A stretch of DNA of 64,000 nucleotides from Syntrophaceticus sp050949745 (GCA_050949745.1 JBMNGF010000007.1:1-64000); one strand, 5' to 3'; positions 1 to 9,689 are shown, counted from the stretch's first letter. Translations and numbers: made by a program. Notes: generated by a model not told the origin, from the sequence alone.

Positions 1-555
1 TCCGAACAGGATTGTTGCACCAAAGCCGCGCAAGGCAGAAATACGGCGGAATTCAGGAAGAGGCTGCATGCTCTGCGAGATGAGCTCTTGTCTGATCTCG
101 CAGAGCATATCTTGTGGTATGGCTTGCTTCAGCAGACGCATTCCAGCGGACTTATTCACGATCAAAGGAAGAAACCAGGCGAAAAGAAATGCTTGCAGGG
201 ATTCATCCTTCAAAACATAGTTCTGCAGAGGGTGACGGGCACGTATTTTTTTCAGGTGCTCCGGGTTTTGGGCGACCCATAGTGCCCAGGAAGCATGCTT
301 ATCACGGTGATGGCGGCGAAGTGGGTTTCTTTTCAACCAGTTCGAATAGTCTTCTTTGTCGAAAGGCACCATAATAATCCAGGCACCAAAATGCTCTTCC
401 TGCCACTTTTGAAACTCTCGCTGGCGGATTAGTAAGAAATCTTTGTAATCGGTTAAGTCACCGCCCCAGAGTTCTTCGAAATCTTCTTGACTGTAGGTAA
501 CATAAATAAGCTGTTGTTTAGCGTAAATAAAACCCGTTTTTTCTTTGGATACCAA
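1..555 (-). CDS. Unknown protein, copy A (3' end outside window)
   Basis: Open frame running off the left edge, at least 185 residues. The start is TTG at 553-555, placed 7 to 8 bases behind GGAGGTG, giving an N-terminus reading M-VSKEKTGFIYAKQQ. The protein is rich in aromatic and charged residues and has no signal peptide; I recognise no family. The first 154 codons are identical at DNA level to the truncated copy at 2690-3199, but this copy continues past the point where the other is cut by the insertion sequence, so it is the more complete version. Divergent from the tRNA-Pro promoter copy at 674-702. Confidence 0.6.
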   Translation of the reverse strand, partial: MVSKEKTGFIYAKQQLIYVTYSQEDFEELWGGDLTDYKDFLLIRQREFQKWQEEHFGAWIIMVPFDKEDYSNWLKRNPLRRHHRDKHASWALWVAQNPEHLKKIRARHPLQNYVLKDESLQAFLFAWFLPLIVNKSAGMRLLKQAIPQDMLCEIRQELISQSMQPLPEFRRISALRGFGATILFG

Positions 556-702
556 AAAAAGCACCTCCATTTTTATCATTATAGCGAATGCGAGATCAGT
601 AACCTGTCCGTTCCTGTCGACAGCTATAACAAATAACGTCATAAAAGAAAAGGTTTTGGAGGGAAGGGCATGCTTGACTGAATGTAAGAAAAGAAGTAAA
701 AT
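95..702. repeat. 608-bp direct repeat, copy 1
   Basis: This stretch matches 2739-3346 base for base by eye at a constant offset of 2644. It holds the 5' part of the unknown minus-strand gene and a sigma-A-type promoter. Homology with mismatches continues leftwards to about position 65. The right edge ends exactly at the -10 element, six bases before the insertion sequence end. Confidence 0.9.
674..702 (+). promoter_or_regulatory. Orphan copy of the tRNA-Pro promoter
   Basis: TTGACT (674-679), a 17-bp spacer and TAAAAT (697-702). The same promoter at 3318-3346 sits before tRNA-Pro. Here the tRNA is missing and the promoter points into the insertion sequence, antisense to its transposase. Confidence 0.65.
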
Positions 703-708
703 CCTGAC

Positions 709-2702
709 TTTTACACCAAAATGGCAGATAAAAGGCCGCAACCCCTTGATACACATGGGATAGCGGTCTTTTGATTTTGTCACAAATATGTAGTGTAAAA
801 CCTCATTTTTTGACTTGAGCCAAAACTTTTTTTATCGCCCCCAGAGTAAGCCTTTTATTAGTGAAATCAATTCCCAGCGCCTGCCCGATAGCATCTGAGA
901 TCACACTTCTGTAATCAAACAAATAAACATTGTCCTGCTCATTGGAACAGGAAATCTTGTTGAGACATTCAACAATCCTTTCAGCAGAGAAAAGCCGGCC
1001 CGTTTTCTTTTGCATTATTCGTAAAATAGTGAGAGCTAAAAAACAAGTGAGAAAGTGAGCGTTAATGTGATCCTCAAGCGACACATAGACCGGCCGCGTT
1101 TCCAGCACCCCCTTAGTAACACGGAAAGTCTCTTCGATCTGCCATAGACCGCGGTAAGTATCGATCACCTCAGTATCCGACATATCCAGTTCACTGGTGA
1201 CAATAGCGTAGTAGCCGTCGTACTTTTCCTCTTCAGCTACTTTTGCAGCATCAAAGACAAGATGGTCTTTAACTTGAAGAATTTCGCCTGTCTTTTTATC
1301 AAACTTCACGTTCTTCACATACTTGGCTGCGCCGTAAGCTGTGGCCTTCGAATACTTTTGAGGATTAGCCGCCAGATCATGAGCCTTTTTCAAGATCTCC
1401 TCGCGCTCTGTCCGAGCCTTCAAGGCATACTTTTTTCCCCAGAAGACCACCTGCTTCTCATACACGGTTTTCTTGGCCTTTTTCCCGCTTAACAGCGTCA
1501 CATTGATATCACGCGCGATCACCCTGCTTTTGAGCTTGAAGTCCGTGTCTTCATCAGGACGTTTGCCGTCTTTATCCAGATAGCCTTTATCAGAGAGGAC
1601 ATACTCTTTAAAAGCCTTGGTACCACCCCTGACCGAAAAACTGAAGACATAACCGTTAAAATTTCTCCCCTTCTCCTTGCCTTGAAGATAAAAAATATTA
1701 TCACCCGTAATAATCCCCATGTCAGCGACAACAATAATCCTGCCGGTATCATAGTTTCTTCTGACCTCGCCGATGACCGGCCGGAAGGTCTCCTTATCCG
1801 TCGTATTGCCCGGAAACAGATCATAATGCAGCGGGATCCCGTCCGCATCCATCGCCAGACCCATCTGCACAATGGGGTCGCGGCGTTTCTCTTTGCTCAG
1901 TCCCAACCTGCGTAACTCATCCTCTTCATCAATCTCAAAATAGAAATTCGTCACATCGTAATAGATCGTTTTCGTATTGCGTCCATATTTCTCAGTAATC
2001 TGAGCGTTCAGATACCTTTGGAACTCCTTCGAAATCTCAGCAAAGTGAGAAAGAGAACGATAGACATCTACTAAGGAGAAATTGAAGCGTTCGAAATAGC
2101 GACCCTTTTCCTCGAAAGCCTTCTTCTTAGAGCCAGGCGAGAGCAATCTAGAGACGACAAGCATAATCATTATGGAATTCGTATTGTACTTAAACTTCTT
2201 ATGCCTGGACTTGTTCTTAAAAAAAACATCCAAGCGGAGTTCGTGGTAAATCTTCAAGATGGCGGCATACCCGAAGTTTTTTCTGTTGTCCGTATCGGGA
2301 GCGAGCTTCTCATCCATATCGACCGACAAAGATAACTTCTTCTCCGCTTTTTCCTCTTCCGTCATCCGGCGAGCAACTTTTTTGAAATGGGCAATAGGGT
2401 CATCATATTCCTTCTCCAGAACATCTAAATAACCGAGAGATTTAATCGTTTTAGCTCTGGGTTTGCCAGTTGCCTTGTCACGATAGGCTTTTTCAATAGA
2501 AAGATAGACTCTGCCGTCTTTTCTGCGGGACTGTTTAAGATTCAAAAGAGCACCTCCCCAAACAAAGGATGTATAGTTTTATTATACCACAATAACCTAT
2601 ACAATCCTATACCTAAAAAAGAAATAAAAACAGAAAAAATATGCCCTTGAAGCGTTTTGCCGCAAGGGTTTCAGGATTTTCGTTTTTAGTTAAGGTGTAA
2701 AA
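709..2702 (-). mobile_element. IS1634-type insertion sequence
   Basis: About 2.0 kb, bounded by inverted TTTTACACC (709-717) and GGTGTAAAA (2694-2702). It contains one long transposase gene on the minus strand. No clean target duplication is visible: flanks read CTGAC on the left and CTAAC on the right, a 4 of 5 match. Because the two flanks belong to different copies of a duplicated segment, the element may have arrived with a rearrangement and not by simple insertion. A G/C-rich stem-like pair (GGCCGCAACCCCTTG near 733 and CGCAAGGGTTTC near 2660) lies just inside the ends. Confidence 0.8.
803..2545 (-). CDS. IS1634 family DDE transposase
   Basis: Full-length 580-residue transposase. An RNase H-like catalytic core is visible: the first Asp in YYDVTNFYFE, the second in VVADMGI and the Glu in GLWQIEETFRVTK near residue 475. 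The N-terminal 70 residues (SRRKDGRVYLSIEKAYRD and following) are typical of this family. A ribosome binding site GGGGAGGTG precedes the ATG. No frameshift or stop is seen, so the element could be active. Cut-and-paste transposition is the expected role. Confidence 0.88.
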   Translation of the reverse strand: MNLKQSRRKDGRVYLSIEKAYRDKATGKPRAKTIKSLGYLDVLEKEYDDPIAHFKKVARRMTEEEKAEKKLSLSVDMDEKLAPDTDNRKNFGYAAILKIYHELRLDVFFKNKSRHKKFKYNTNSIMIMLVVSRLLSPGSKKKAFEEKGRYFERFNFSLVDVYRSLSHFAEISKEFQRYLNAQITEKYGRNTKTIYYDVTNFYFEIDEEDELRRLGLSKEKRRDPIVQMGLAMDADGIPLHYDLFPGNTTDKETFRPVIGEVRRNYDTGRIIVVADMGIITGDNIFYLQGKEKGRNFNGYVFSFSVRGGTKAFKEYVLSDKGYLDKDGKRPDEDTDFKLKSRVIARDINVTLLSGKKAKKTVYEKQVVFWGKKYALKARTEREEILKKAHDLAANPQKYSKATAYGAAKYVKNVKFDKKTGEILQVKDHLVFDAAKVAEEEKYDGYYAIVTSELDMSDTEVIDTYRGLWQIEETFRVTKGVLETRPVYVSLEDHINAHFLTCFLALTILRIMQKKTGRLFSAERIVECLNKISCSNEQDNVYLFDYRSVISDAIGQALGIDFTNKRLTLGAIKKVLAQVKK

Positions 2703-3199
2703 CTAACGTGCATGATCCGTGAGATGAGTTCTTGTCTTATCTCGCAGAGCATATCTTGTGGTATGGCTTGCTTCAGCAGACGCATTCCAGCGGACTTATT
2801 CACGATCAAAGGAAGAAACCAGGCGAAAAGAAATGCTTGCAGGGATTCATCCTTCAAAACATAGTTCTGCAGAGGGTGACGGGCACGTATTTTTTTCAGG
2901 TGCTCCGGGTTTTGGGCGACCCATAGTGCCCAGGAAGCATGCTTATCACGGTGATGGCGGCGAAGTGGGTTTCTTTTCAACCAGTTCGAATAGTCTTCTT
3001 TGTCGAAAGGCACCATAATAATCCAGGCACCAAAATGCTCTTCCTGCCACTTTTGAAACTCTCGCTGGCGGATTAGTAAGAAATCTTTGTAATCGGTTAA
3101 GTCACCGCCCCAGAGTTCTTCGAAATCTTCTTGACTGTAGGTAACATAAATAAGCTGTTGTTTAGCGTAAATAAAACCCGTTTTTTCTTTGGATACCAA
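2690..3199 (-). pseudogene. Unknown protein, copy B, truncated by the IS
   Basis: Same gene as the one at 1-555: TTG start at 3197-3199 behind GGAGGTG, then identical sequence for about 154 codons. The frame then diverges (ISRIMHV in place of ISQSMQP) and ends inside the terminal repeat of the insertion sequence, which supplies SFTP and the stop. The product would be 169 residues. A truncated, probably non-functional duplicate; whether the shortened protein is made is unknown. Confidence 0.6.
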
Positions 3200-3346
3200 A
3201 AAAAGCACCTCCATTTTTATCATTATAGCGAATGCGAGATCAGTAACCTGTCCGTTCCTGTCGACAGCTATAACAAATAACGTCATAAAAGAAAAGGTTT
3301 TGGAGGGAAGGGCATGCTTGACTGAATGTAAGAAAAGAAGTAAAAT
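2739..3346. repeat. 608-bp direct repeat, copy 2
   Basis: Second copy of the repeat at 95-702. After 3346 the sequence continues into tRNA-Pro, so this right junction is the native one. The left side joins the insertion sequence end at 2702. Confidence 0.9.
3318..3346 (+). promoter_or_regulatory. Promoter of tRNA-Pro
   Basis: TTGACT (3318-3323), 17-bp spacer, TAAAAT (3341-3346), 17 bases before the tRNA 5' end. The spacing is ideal for the housekeeping sigma factor. Confidence 0.75.
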
Positions 3347-3362
3347 AGACATCAGAAAAGAT

Positions 3363-3439
3363 CGGGATGTGGCTCAGTTTGGTAGAGCGCACGGTTCGGG
3401 ACCGTGAGGCCGCTGGTTCAAATCCAGTCATCCCGACCA
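3363..3439 (+). tRNA. tRNA-Pro(CGG)
   Basis: 77 nt cloverleaf with acceptor pair CGGGATG/CATCCCG, anticodon stem CACGG/CCGTG with loop TTCGGGA (anticodon CGG), T-loop TTCAAAT and an encoded CCA end. Confidence 0.95.
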
Positions 3440-3643
3440 TTTTTGTCTTTGTCACTCTATCTATGACAACCTTCTGGTTTTCCGTGAGAAGGTTTTTATT
3501 TTTATTGCCTGATATCAATATCGCCTAAGTGATCAGATCAGGGGTTTTGAATTGTGTTGGGCTCGGAGATAGGGTTAAACTTGTTTGACAAGGAAGGCTG
3601 TGTTAAACTGATGGAAAAAGTTACTTATTACGGAGGAATTGAT

Positions 3644-4351
3644 GTGCTAGAAGTTGTTCTCTTTGACCTGGATGGCACCTTGTTGCCTATGGATATGAGT
3701 CATTTTGTAAAATCATATATGGAGGCGCTTTGTGCAAAATTTTCTCATTTAATCCAGCCGAAAAAACTGGTCAATGAGATCTGGCAGGGAACTTACAAGA
3801 TGGTCAGTGATAGGGATGCTGGAAGAACCAACAAAGATGTCTTTTGGACATATTTTCTTCCACAGTTCAATATCGATGTCGATATCCTTAGCCCTATGTT
3901 TGATGAATTCTATGATAAAGACTTTACCTATCTTAAGAAAACGACAAGGCCGAACCCCTTTGCGAGATCTGTAATGGATACACTTATGGAAAAGGATTAC
4001 AGGGTAGGAATTGCTACAAACCCCATTTTTCCTGCCAGGGCTATTGAAGAACGCCTCAATTGGGTTGATGTTGCAGATTTTCCCTACTCCCTGGTCACTA
4101 GCTATGAAAACATGCACTATTGCAAACCTCATCTTGAATACTACCAGGAGATTCTGGAGATGCTTGATGTTTGTCCGGAAAAGTGTCTTATGGTAGGGAA
4201 TGATGTGGAAGAAGATTTGGTGGCAAGGAAGTTAGGGATAAAAACATTTTTAGTCGATGATTGTCTGCTGAATACCCGTAATCTGCCTATAGAAACCGAT
4301 GATCGCGGTTCATTTGCGGATCTTATGAAGTTTATCAAAGAGCTTCCATAA
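3644..4351 (+). CDS. HAD family hydrolase
   Basis: Predicted phosphatase of the haloacid dehalogenase superfamily, about 235 residues. Motif I is DLDGTLLP at the N-terminus, motif II lies in VGIATNP, the motif III Lys in CKPHLEYYQ and motif IV in MVGNDVEEDL. The GTG start at 3644 follows GGAGGA by six bases and puts motif I at residues 7-14; an upstream in-frame ATG at 3611 has no such site. The cap region lies between motifs I and II. Substrate cannot be inferred. Probably upstream partner of dnaE, 57 bases away. Confidence 0.85.
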   Translation: MLEVVLFDLDGTLLPMDMSHFVKSYMEALCAKFSHLIQPKKLVNEIWQGTYKMVSDRDAGRTNKDVFWTYFLPQFNIDVDILSPMFDEFYDKDFTYLKKTTRPNPFARSVMDTLMEKDYRVGIATNPIFPARAIEERLNWVDVADFPYSLVTSYENMHYCKPHLEYYQEILEMLDVCPEKCLMVGNDVEEDLVARKLGIKTFLVDDCLLNTRNLPIETDDRGSFADLMKFIKELP

Positions 4352-4408
4352 GCCGTTTTTTGTATTTCCAACACGCCTTTTAATTTATCTGGAATGGAGT
4401 AATAAAAT

Positions 4409-7400
4409 ATGACAGCGGATTTTGTTCACCTACATGTACACAGTGAATACAGCCTCCTTGATGGGGCATCTCGATTAGAGAATCTGGTACAAAGGGCTGT
4501 TGAATATGAGATGCCTTCTATTGCAATTACTGATCACGGTGTTATGTACGGTGTGGTTGATTTTTATAAATTGGCTAAAAAGGCTGGCATCAACCCGGTG
4601 ATTGGGTGTGAGCTATATATGGCGCCACGCAGCCGTTTTGATAAAGAGGCCCATATTGATGATACTCTCCATCATCTGGTGCTTCTCGCTGAAAATAATC
4701 AAGGGTATAAGAATCTGGTTTCGATTGTATCCAAAGCCTATATGGATGGTTTTTATTACAAGCCCAGAGCTGATAAAGAGCTTTTAACACAACATAATCA
4801 AGGAATCATAGGGTTGAGTGCCTGTCTGGCAGGTGAGATACCTAGGCTGATCCTTAATGATAATTATGAACAAGCCAAGAAAACGGCCTGTGAGTACAGG
4901 GAGATCTTTGGCAAAGATAATTACTTCCTGGAGATGATGGAGCATCATCTACCGGACCAGCGGGTGGTTAATGAAGCGTTGCGTAAGCTTTCACAGGAGA
5001 CGGGAATACCTCTGGTTGTCACTAATGATGCTCACTATCTGCGCAGGGAAGATGCTCGCATCCATGATATTCTGCTCTGTATTCAGACTGGGAAGACCCT
5101 GCAGGACGAAAACCGTCTGCGCTTTAATGGGCAGGAATATTACATAAAATCACCTCAGGAGATGGCTTCCCTATTCCCTAATGATCTGGATGCTTTGAGG
5201 AGAACCGTGGAAATAGCTGACCGCTGCCAGGTGGATTTCGATTTCACCCAGATGCACCTACCGGAATATCAGGTGCCTGACGGTTATGACCTGGATTCTT
5301 ATCTTCATAAGCTGTGTAGGGATGGGCTCTCCAGACGGTATTCTCAGGGAGTGTCTCAAGAGGCAGAGGAACGGCTCGCTCATGAATTACGTATCATTCA
5401 GCAGATGGGGTTTTCCAGCTACTTTTTGATTGTACAGGATTTTGTGGGCTGGGCCAGGGCGCGAGGAATTCCTGTGGGTCCTGGCCGCGGTTCAGCTGCC
5501 GGTTCATTGGTTGCTTATTGCCTTGAGATCACCAACATTGATCCTTTAAAGTATGGACTTCTCTTTGAGCGTTTTCTCAATCCTGAACGGGTCAGTATGC
5601 CAGATATAGATATCGACTTCTGTTATGAACGCCGCGAGGAAGTTATCGAATATGTTGTCTCCAAATATGGTGCTGATCATGTAGCACAGATCATTACCTT
5701 TGGAACCATGCTGGCTAAGGGAGCAATACGGGATGTGGGGAGGGTTATGGATCTGCCCTTATCTGAGGTTGATCGTATTGCCAAACTTGTTCCAGAAGAA
5801 CTGGGAGTTACTCTGGAGGAGGCTCTGCAGACTCCGGAACTCAAGCAACTTTATAACAGTGACCCAGAGGTGAAGCAGTTGCTGGATCTTGCTCAGGGGA
5901 TCGAAGGTATGCCGCGGCATGCATCGAAACATGCGGCAGGGATTGTGATTTCCAGTGAGCCTCTGCAGAATTTTGTGCCCCTTCAGAAGAATGGAGATGC
6001 GGTGATTACCCAGTTTCCCAAAGAGACTGTAGAGGAGATCGGACTATTAAAAATGGATTTCCTGGGACTGCGTACACTCACTGTGATCGGTGATTGCTTG
6101 CAGAATATTGAATCTCAGTATCATGAACAGCTTGATCCTGATCAATTCCCTCTGGATGATCCAAAAACCTATGAGCTTTTAGCCTCCGGTGAAACAAGTG
6201 GTATATTTCAGTTGGAAAGTGCAGGGATGCGTCATATCTTAAAGAATATGAATCCAGAGCGTCTAGATGACTTGATCGCCTTAAATGCCCTTTATCGCCC
6301 TGGTCCTCTAGGGAGTGGAATGGTAGATGACTTTATCAGTAGAAGATGCGGTCAGACAAAAGTACAGTATCCCCACCCTGTGCTGGAATCTATTTTGAAA
6401 GAAACTTATGGAGTAATTCTTTATCAAGAACAGGTGATGCAGATTTCCTCTAAGCTGGCAGGCTTCTCTATGGCTGAGGCTGATTCTCTGCGCAAAGCTA
6501 TGGGAAAGAAGAAACCGGAAGTCTTGTCAGCTATGAAAGAGAATTTTATTCAAGGTGCTCAAGAGCGGGATGTGGATACGCAAAAAGCGGCAGAGATCTT
6601 TGAGTTGATGGAGCACTTTGCTGGCTACGGTTTTAATAAAAGCCATTCTGCTGCTTATGCCTTTATTGCTTATCAGACAGCTTATTTGAAGGCTCATTAT
6701 CCGGTGGCCTTTATGGCGGCTATGCTGACTAGTATTCGAAACAATTCGGACAAGGTTTCTTATTATATTCAGGAATGTCAAAGACTGGGTGTCGAGATTC
6801 TTCCACCTGATGTGAATGAGTCTCTGGAGAACTTTACAGTTGTGGGAGACAAGTATATCCGGTTTGGGCTAGCCGCTGTGAAAAATGTGGGTGAGGGGGC
6901 TGTCCAGGCGATTATCGCCGCCAGAAAAAAAGAAGGGCACTTCACTTCCCTAGATGATTTCTGCAGGCGGGTGGATCTACACCAGGTAAATAAGAGGGTT
7001 ATAGAAAGTTTGATTCTATGCGGAGCCTTTGATTCATTAGGGGTTTTTAGGTCTCAATTGATAGCTGTGCTTGATCAGTGCATAGAAAGTGTCCAGGCGG
7101 ACAAAAAGGATAGAGAATCTCAGCTGGCAGGTCAGGTATCACTGTTGGATATCCTGCAAGAACCACAGCAGCAGGAGCAGTGCGAGCTTCCGGCAATAGA
7201 TGAATATGGAAAGGGCGAACTATTAGCAAAGGAGAAGGAGACCCTTGGCTTCTATGTCAGCGGTCATCCTCTGGATGGCTATGAGAAGCTTATAGCCCGC
7301 AAGACAAAAAGCAGGATTGGGGAACTGAGTAGATATCGAGATCGGGAGAAGGTCAGAATAGGGGGCATTGTTACTGCATGCAAACGGGGTACTACCAGGA

Positions 7401-7882
7401 AGGGTAAAGGGGTAATCTACTTAACAGTAGAAGATAAAGGGGGAAGTGTTGATGTCATCTTTTTCCCACCCAGTAATCTTGAGGAGATCTCCTTTTTGAG
7501 GGAGGATGTTCTAGTTTTGGTAGAGGGGCGTCTAAGTGTGCAGGATGATTCCTACCGCATCTTTGGAGAGAGAATAAAACCCTTGGAGTTGATGCCTGTG
7601 GAGCCTGAATATTATTTCTATATTAGAATCAATCCATATGCAGTAAGCCCTGAGGTTCTGGAAAAACTGCGAGTGCTTCTATCTCAATACCAGGGGGTTA
7701 ATCCTATCTTGTTTTATTTTGTCCAAGAGAGAACATTGGTACAGGCCGGTTCCTCCTTTGGAGTGGATAATGTGCCAGGGCTTGTCTACCTTGTTGAGGA
7801 ATTATGCGGGCCAGGGTCATGCTACTATCTTAAAAAAGACTCCGAAATGGTATCTAAGTTATTGCAAGAAGAACCTGCTTGA
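4409..7882 (+). CDS. dnaE: DNA polymerase III alpha subunit
   Basis: Replicative C-family polymerase, 1157 residues, near the usual DnaE length. It starts with the PHP domain (FVHLHVHSEYSLLDG), followed by the polymerase palm with GPGRGSAAGSLVAY and the catalytic PDIDIDF near residue 400, then a helix-hairpin-helix region (near 860) and an OB fold (VRIGGIVTACKRG, near 985). This is the DnaE class, not the Gram-positive PolC, since no 3'-5' exonuclease is inserted in the PHP domain. The ATG at 4409 follows GGAG. No frameshifts. Confidence 0.96.
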   Translation: MTADFVHLHVHSEYSLLDGASRLENLVQRAVEYEMPSIAITDHGVMYGVVDFYKLAKKAGINPVIGCELYMAPRSRFDKEAHIDDTLHHLVLLAENNQGYKNLVSIVSKAYMDGFYYKPRADKELLTQHNQGIIGLSACLAGEIPRLILNDNYEQAKKTACEYREIFGKDNYFLEMMEHHLPDQRVVNEALRKLSQETGIPLVVTNDAHYLRREDARIHDILLCIQTGKTLQDENRLRFNGQEYYIKSPQEMASLFPNDLDALRRTVEIADRCQVDFDFTQMHLPEYQVPDGYDLDSYLHKLCRDGLSRRYSQGVSQEAEERLAHELRIIQQMGFSSYFLIVQDFVGWARARGIPVGPGRGSAAGSLVAYCLEITNIDPLKYGLLFERFLNPERVSMPDIDIDFCYERREEVIEYVVSKYGADHVAQIITFGTMLAKGAIRDVGRVMDLPLSEVDRIAKLVPEELGVTLEEALQTPELKQLYNSDPEVKQLLDLAQGIEGMPRHASKHAAGIVISSEPLQNFVPLQKNGDAVITQFPKETVEEIGLLKMDFLGLRTLTVIGDCLQNIESQYHEQLDPDQFPLDDPKTYELLASGETSGIFQLESAGMRHILKNMNPERLDDLIALNALYRPGPLGSGMVDDFISRRCGQTKVQYPHPVLESILKETYGVILYQEQVMQISSKLAGFSMAEADSLRKAMGKKKPEVLSAMKENFIQGAQERDVDTQKAAEIFELMEHFAGYGFNKSHSAAYAFIAYQTAYLKAHYPVAFMAAMLTSIRNNSDKVSYYIQECQRLGVEILPPDVNESLENFTVVGDKYIRFGLAAVKNVGEGAVQAIIAARKKEGHFTSLDDFCRRVDLHQVNKRVIESLILCGAFDSLGVFRSQLIAVLDQCIESVQADKKDRESQLAGQVSLLDILQEPQQQEQCELPAIDEYGKGELLAKEKETLGFYVSGHPLDGYEKLIARKTKSRIGELSRYRDREKVRIGGIVTACKRGTTRKGKGVIYLTVEDKGGSVDVIFFPPSNLEEISFLREDVLVLVEGRLSVQDDSYRIFGERIKPLELMPVEPEYYFYIRINPYAVSPEVLEKLRVLLSQYQGVNPILFYFVQERTLVQAGSSFGVDNVPGLVYLVEELCGPGSCYYLKKDSEMVSKLLQEEPA

Positions 7883-7942
7883 TTGGTCGTTAGTCATTGG
7901 TTGTTAGTGGTTAGTTGTTGGAAACAGAAGGAGGTTTGTCAT

Positions 7943-8176
7943 ATGAATGATAGAAGTGTGGTGCAGGCTGAGTATATAGTGATCAAGGCTCTTGAAGATG
8001 GGGTAACTATTATCGGTCTCACGCGGGGGAAGGATACCAGGTTTCATCATACAGAGAAGTTGGATAAGGGTGAAGTGATGATCGCCCAGTTTACTGAAAA
8101 CACATCAGCAATCAAGATTCGGGGTAATGCTGCTGTTCATACAAAACATGGCACAATTGCTGCTTCGAACAAGTAA
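7943..8176 (+). CDS. mtrB: Tryptophan RNA-binding attenuation protein (TRAP)
   Basis: 77-residue TRAP subunit. Bacillus TRAP forms an 11-mer ring that, with bound tryptophan, wraps GAG/UAG repeats in trp leader RNA. The sequence follows the family closely: VIKALEDGVTIIGLTRG, then TRFHHTEKLDKGEVMIAQFT, then TSAIKIRGNA. The ATG at 7943 follows AGGAGG; the frame extends upstream but without a ribosome binding site. It lies directly after dnaE with a short repeat (7887-7920) between. No trp genes are in this window, so the targets are elsewhere. Confidence 0.95.
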   Translation: MNDRSVVQAEYIVIKALEDGVTIIGLTRGKDTRFHHTEKLDKGEVMIAQFTENTSAIKIRGNAAVHTKHGTIAASNK

Positions 8177-8179
8177 ATT

Positions 8180-8206
8180 GACACAGGGTGGCGGTTTTAC
8201 TGTGTC
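8180..8206 (+). other. Hairpin after mtrB
   Basis: Stem GACACAG (8180-8186) with CTGTGTC (8200-8206). The T-rich part comes only about ten bases later, so it is a weak terminator candidate. Confidence 0.35.
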
Positions 8207-8298
8207 TGTTGAGTAATTTTGGTAATTAAGAAGGAGTATAAAGGCAATAGGTCGAACTGATCAACCGCAAGAATTTTGGAAGGAGGGAACCAAAATTC

Positions 8299-8499
8299 AT
8301 GTGGACGGTCGTATATATTGCGTCAAACATGATGTGCGCTGAGTTTCTGAAAGAGAGACTGATATCAGAAGGGATGGTGGTCACACTTCGTTCTGTGGGT
8401 ATGTCTCGTGCGGGAAGGGGAGGAGCAATAGAAATTATGGTGCCGGAATCAGAAGCGGAGGAAGCACATGAGATTTTAGCCAGCGCGGTTACAACCTGA
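8299..8499 (+). CDS. Small DUF2007-like protein
   Basis: 66 residues, ATG behind AAGGAGGGA. The sequence WTVVYIASNMMCAEFLKERLISEG and the end EIMVPESEAEEAHEIL resemble the small alpha-beta fold proteins of DUF2007 (putative signal-transducing proteins). Its place 87 to 135 bases before pfkA suggests co-transcription with glycolytic genes, but no function is known. Confidence 0.65.
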   Translation: MWTVVYIASNMMCAEFLKERLISEGMVVTLRSVGMSRAGRGGAIEIMVPESEAEEAHEILASAVTT

Positions 8500-8633
8500 T
8501 CATAAGAGATATACTGTTCGAAATATTACCTGCGGCTTTGATGTTCGCAGGTATTTTATTGTTTCATGGCAATTGGGCATAGCTAGTGATGCAGAGGGAA
8601 AAATACCTTTATGACATGAAAAGGGTGATAGCT

Positions 8634-9602
8634 TTGCATCAGGTGAACCGGCTGGGCATATTGACAAGTGGTGGCGATGCACCTGGCATGAATGCTGCTA
8701 TTAGGGCTGTGGTGAGGAAGGCAATTTACCACGGTTTACAGGTTTATGGCATCAGACGGGGATTTTCTGGGCTGGTCAACAAAGAATTTGTTGAGTTTTC
8801 TCTGGGATCGGTAGCTGACATCGTTCATCGGGGTGGTACCATTCTGCATACGGCGCGCTGTGAGGAGTTTAAAACAGAAGAGGGGCAGAGGCTTGCCATC
8901 AAAAATCTTCAGGATGAGGGGATCGATGGTCTTGTAGTCATCGGTGGAGAGGGTTCTATGCATGGCACACTTGCCATTGCCAAATACGGAATGTCAGTTG
9001 TCGGGGTTCCGGCAACGATCGATAATGATCTAAAAGGTACTGATCTTACGATCGGTTTCGATACTGCAGTTAATAATGTAGTGGATGCAATTAACAAAAT
9101 ACGGGATACGGCTACTTCTCATGAGCGGGTCTTTATTATTGAAGTAATGGGGCGACACACCGGGTATATTGCTCTTTTTGCAGGCCTTTCCGGTGGTGCT
9201 GAGTCAATCCTGATTCCCGAGAAGCCCTTGAATGTGGATGAGGTCATCTTTAAACTACAGCGCGGTATCGACCGCGGCAAGCTGCATAGTATCATTGTAG
9301 TTGCCGAAGGTGCTGCCAGTGGAATGGCTGTCGGTGAGGAGATCAGAAGAAGGATCGGTTTAGAGACACGGATCACCATTCTTGGGCACATACAGCGAGG
9401 AGGTACACCTACTGCCATGGATAGGATACTAGCCAGCCGCATGGGGGCAAAAGCTGTTGAGCTCTTACAAGAAGGAGTAAGTAAAAAAATGGTGGGAATT
9501 GCGGCGAAGGAATTGGTAGCTGTTGATCTGGAAACCATATTGGATGGGAGAAAAGAGCTACCCTACGATATCTATGAGCTGGCCTCAATTCTTTCCATCT
9601 GA
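8634..9602 (+). CDS. pfkA: ATP-dependent 6-phosphofructokinase
   Basis: Makes fructose 1,6-bisphosphate in glycolysis. The ATP-site LTSGGDAPGMNAAIR opens the protein, IGGEGSMHG and PATIDNDLKGTD carry the catalytic and substrate residues (TIDND), and MGRHTG is the fructose 6-phosphate site. I chose TTG at 8634 (322 residues, HQVNRLGILTSGG) because GGTGAT precedes it by five bases and it matches family length; upstream ATGs at 8589 and 8616 are possible. It is followed by pyk, the usual pair in Firmicutes. Confidence 0.93.
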   Translation: MHQVNRLGILTSGGDAPGMNAAIRAVVRKAIYHGLQVYGIRRGFSGLVNKEFVEFSLGSVADIVHRGGTILHTARCEEFKTEEGQRLAIKNLQDEGIDGLVVIGGEGSMHGTLAIAKYGMSVVGVPATIDNDLKGTDLTIGFDTAVNNVVDAINKIRDTATSHERVFIIEVMGRHTGYIALFAGLSGGAESILIPEKPLNVDEVIFKLQRGIDRGKLHSIIVVAEGAASGMAVGEEIRRRIGLETRITILGHIQRGGTPTAMDRILASRMGAKAVELLQEGVSKKMVGIAAKELVAVDLETILDGRKELPYDIYELASILSI

Positions 9603-9689
9603 TAAGAAGGGTGTGTCGGACTGCATAACTTGTCGTAAGCCTTCGACCTTTTTATTAGTGAGAGCCTAACGCCAACTAAATCATTAGCT

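Noticed and set aside
88..374. Plus-strand frames in the repeat (also at 2732-3018)
   Set aside because: Antisense shadows of the unknown minus-strand gene, which has a good ribosome binding site.
3240..3518. Minus-strand frame over tRNA-Pro
   Set aside because: Antisense of the tRNA; contains the typical spurious RSRTVRSTKLSH peptide.
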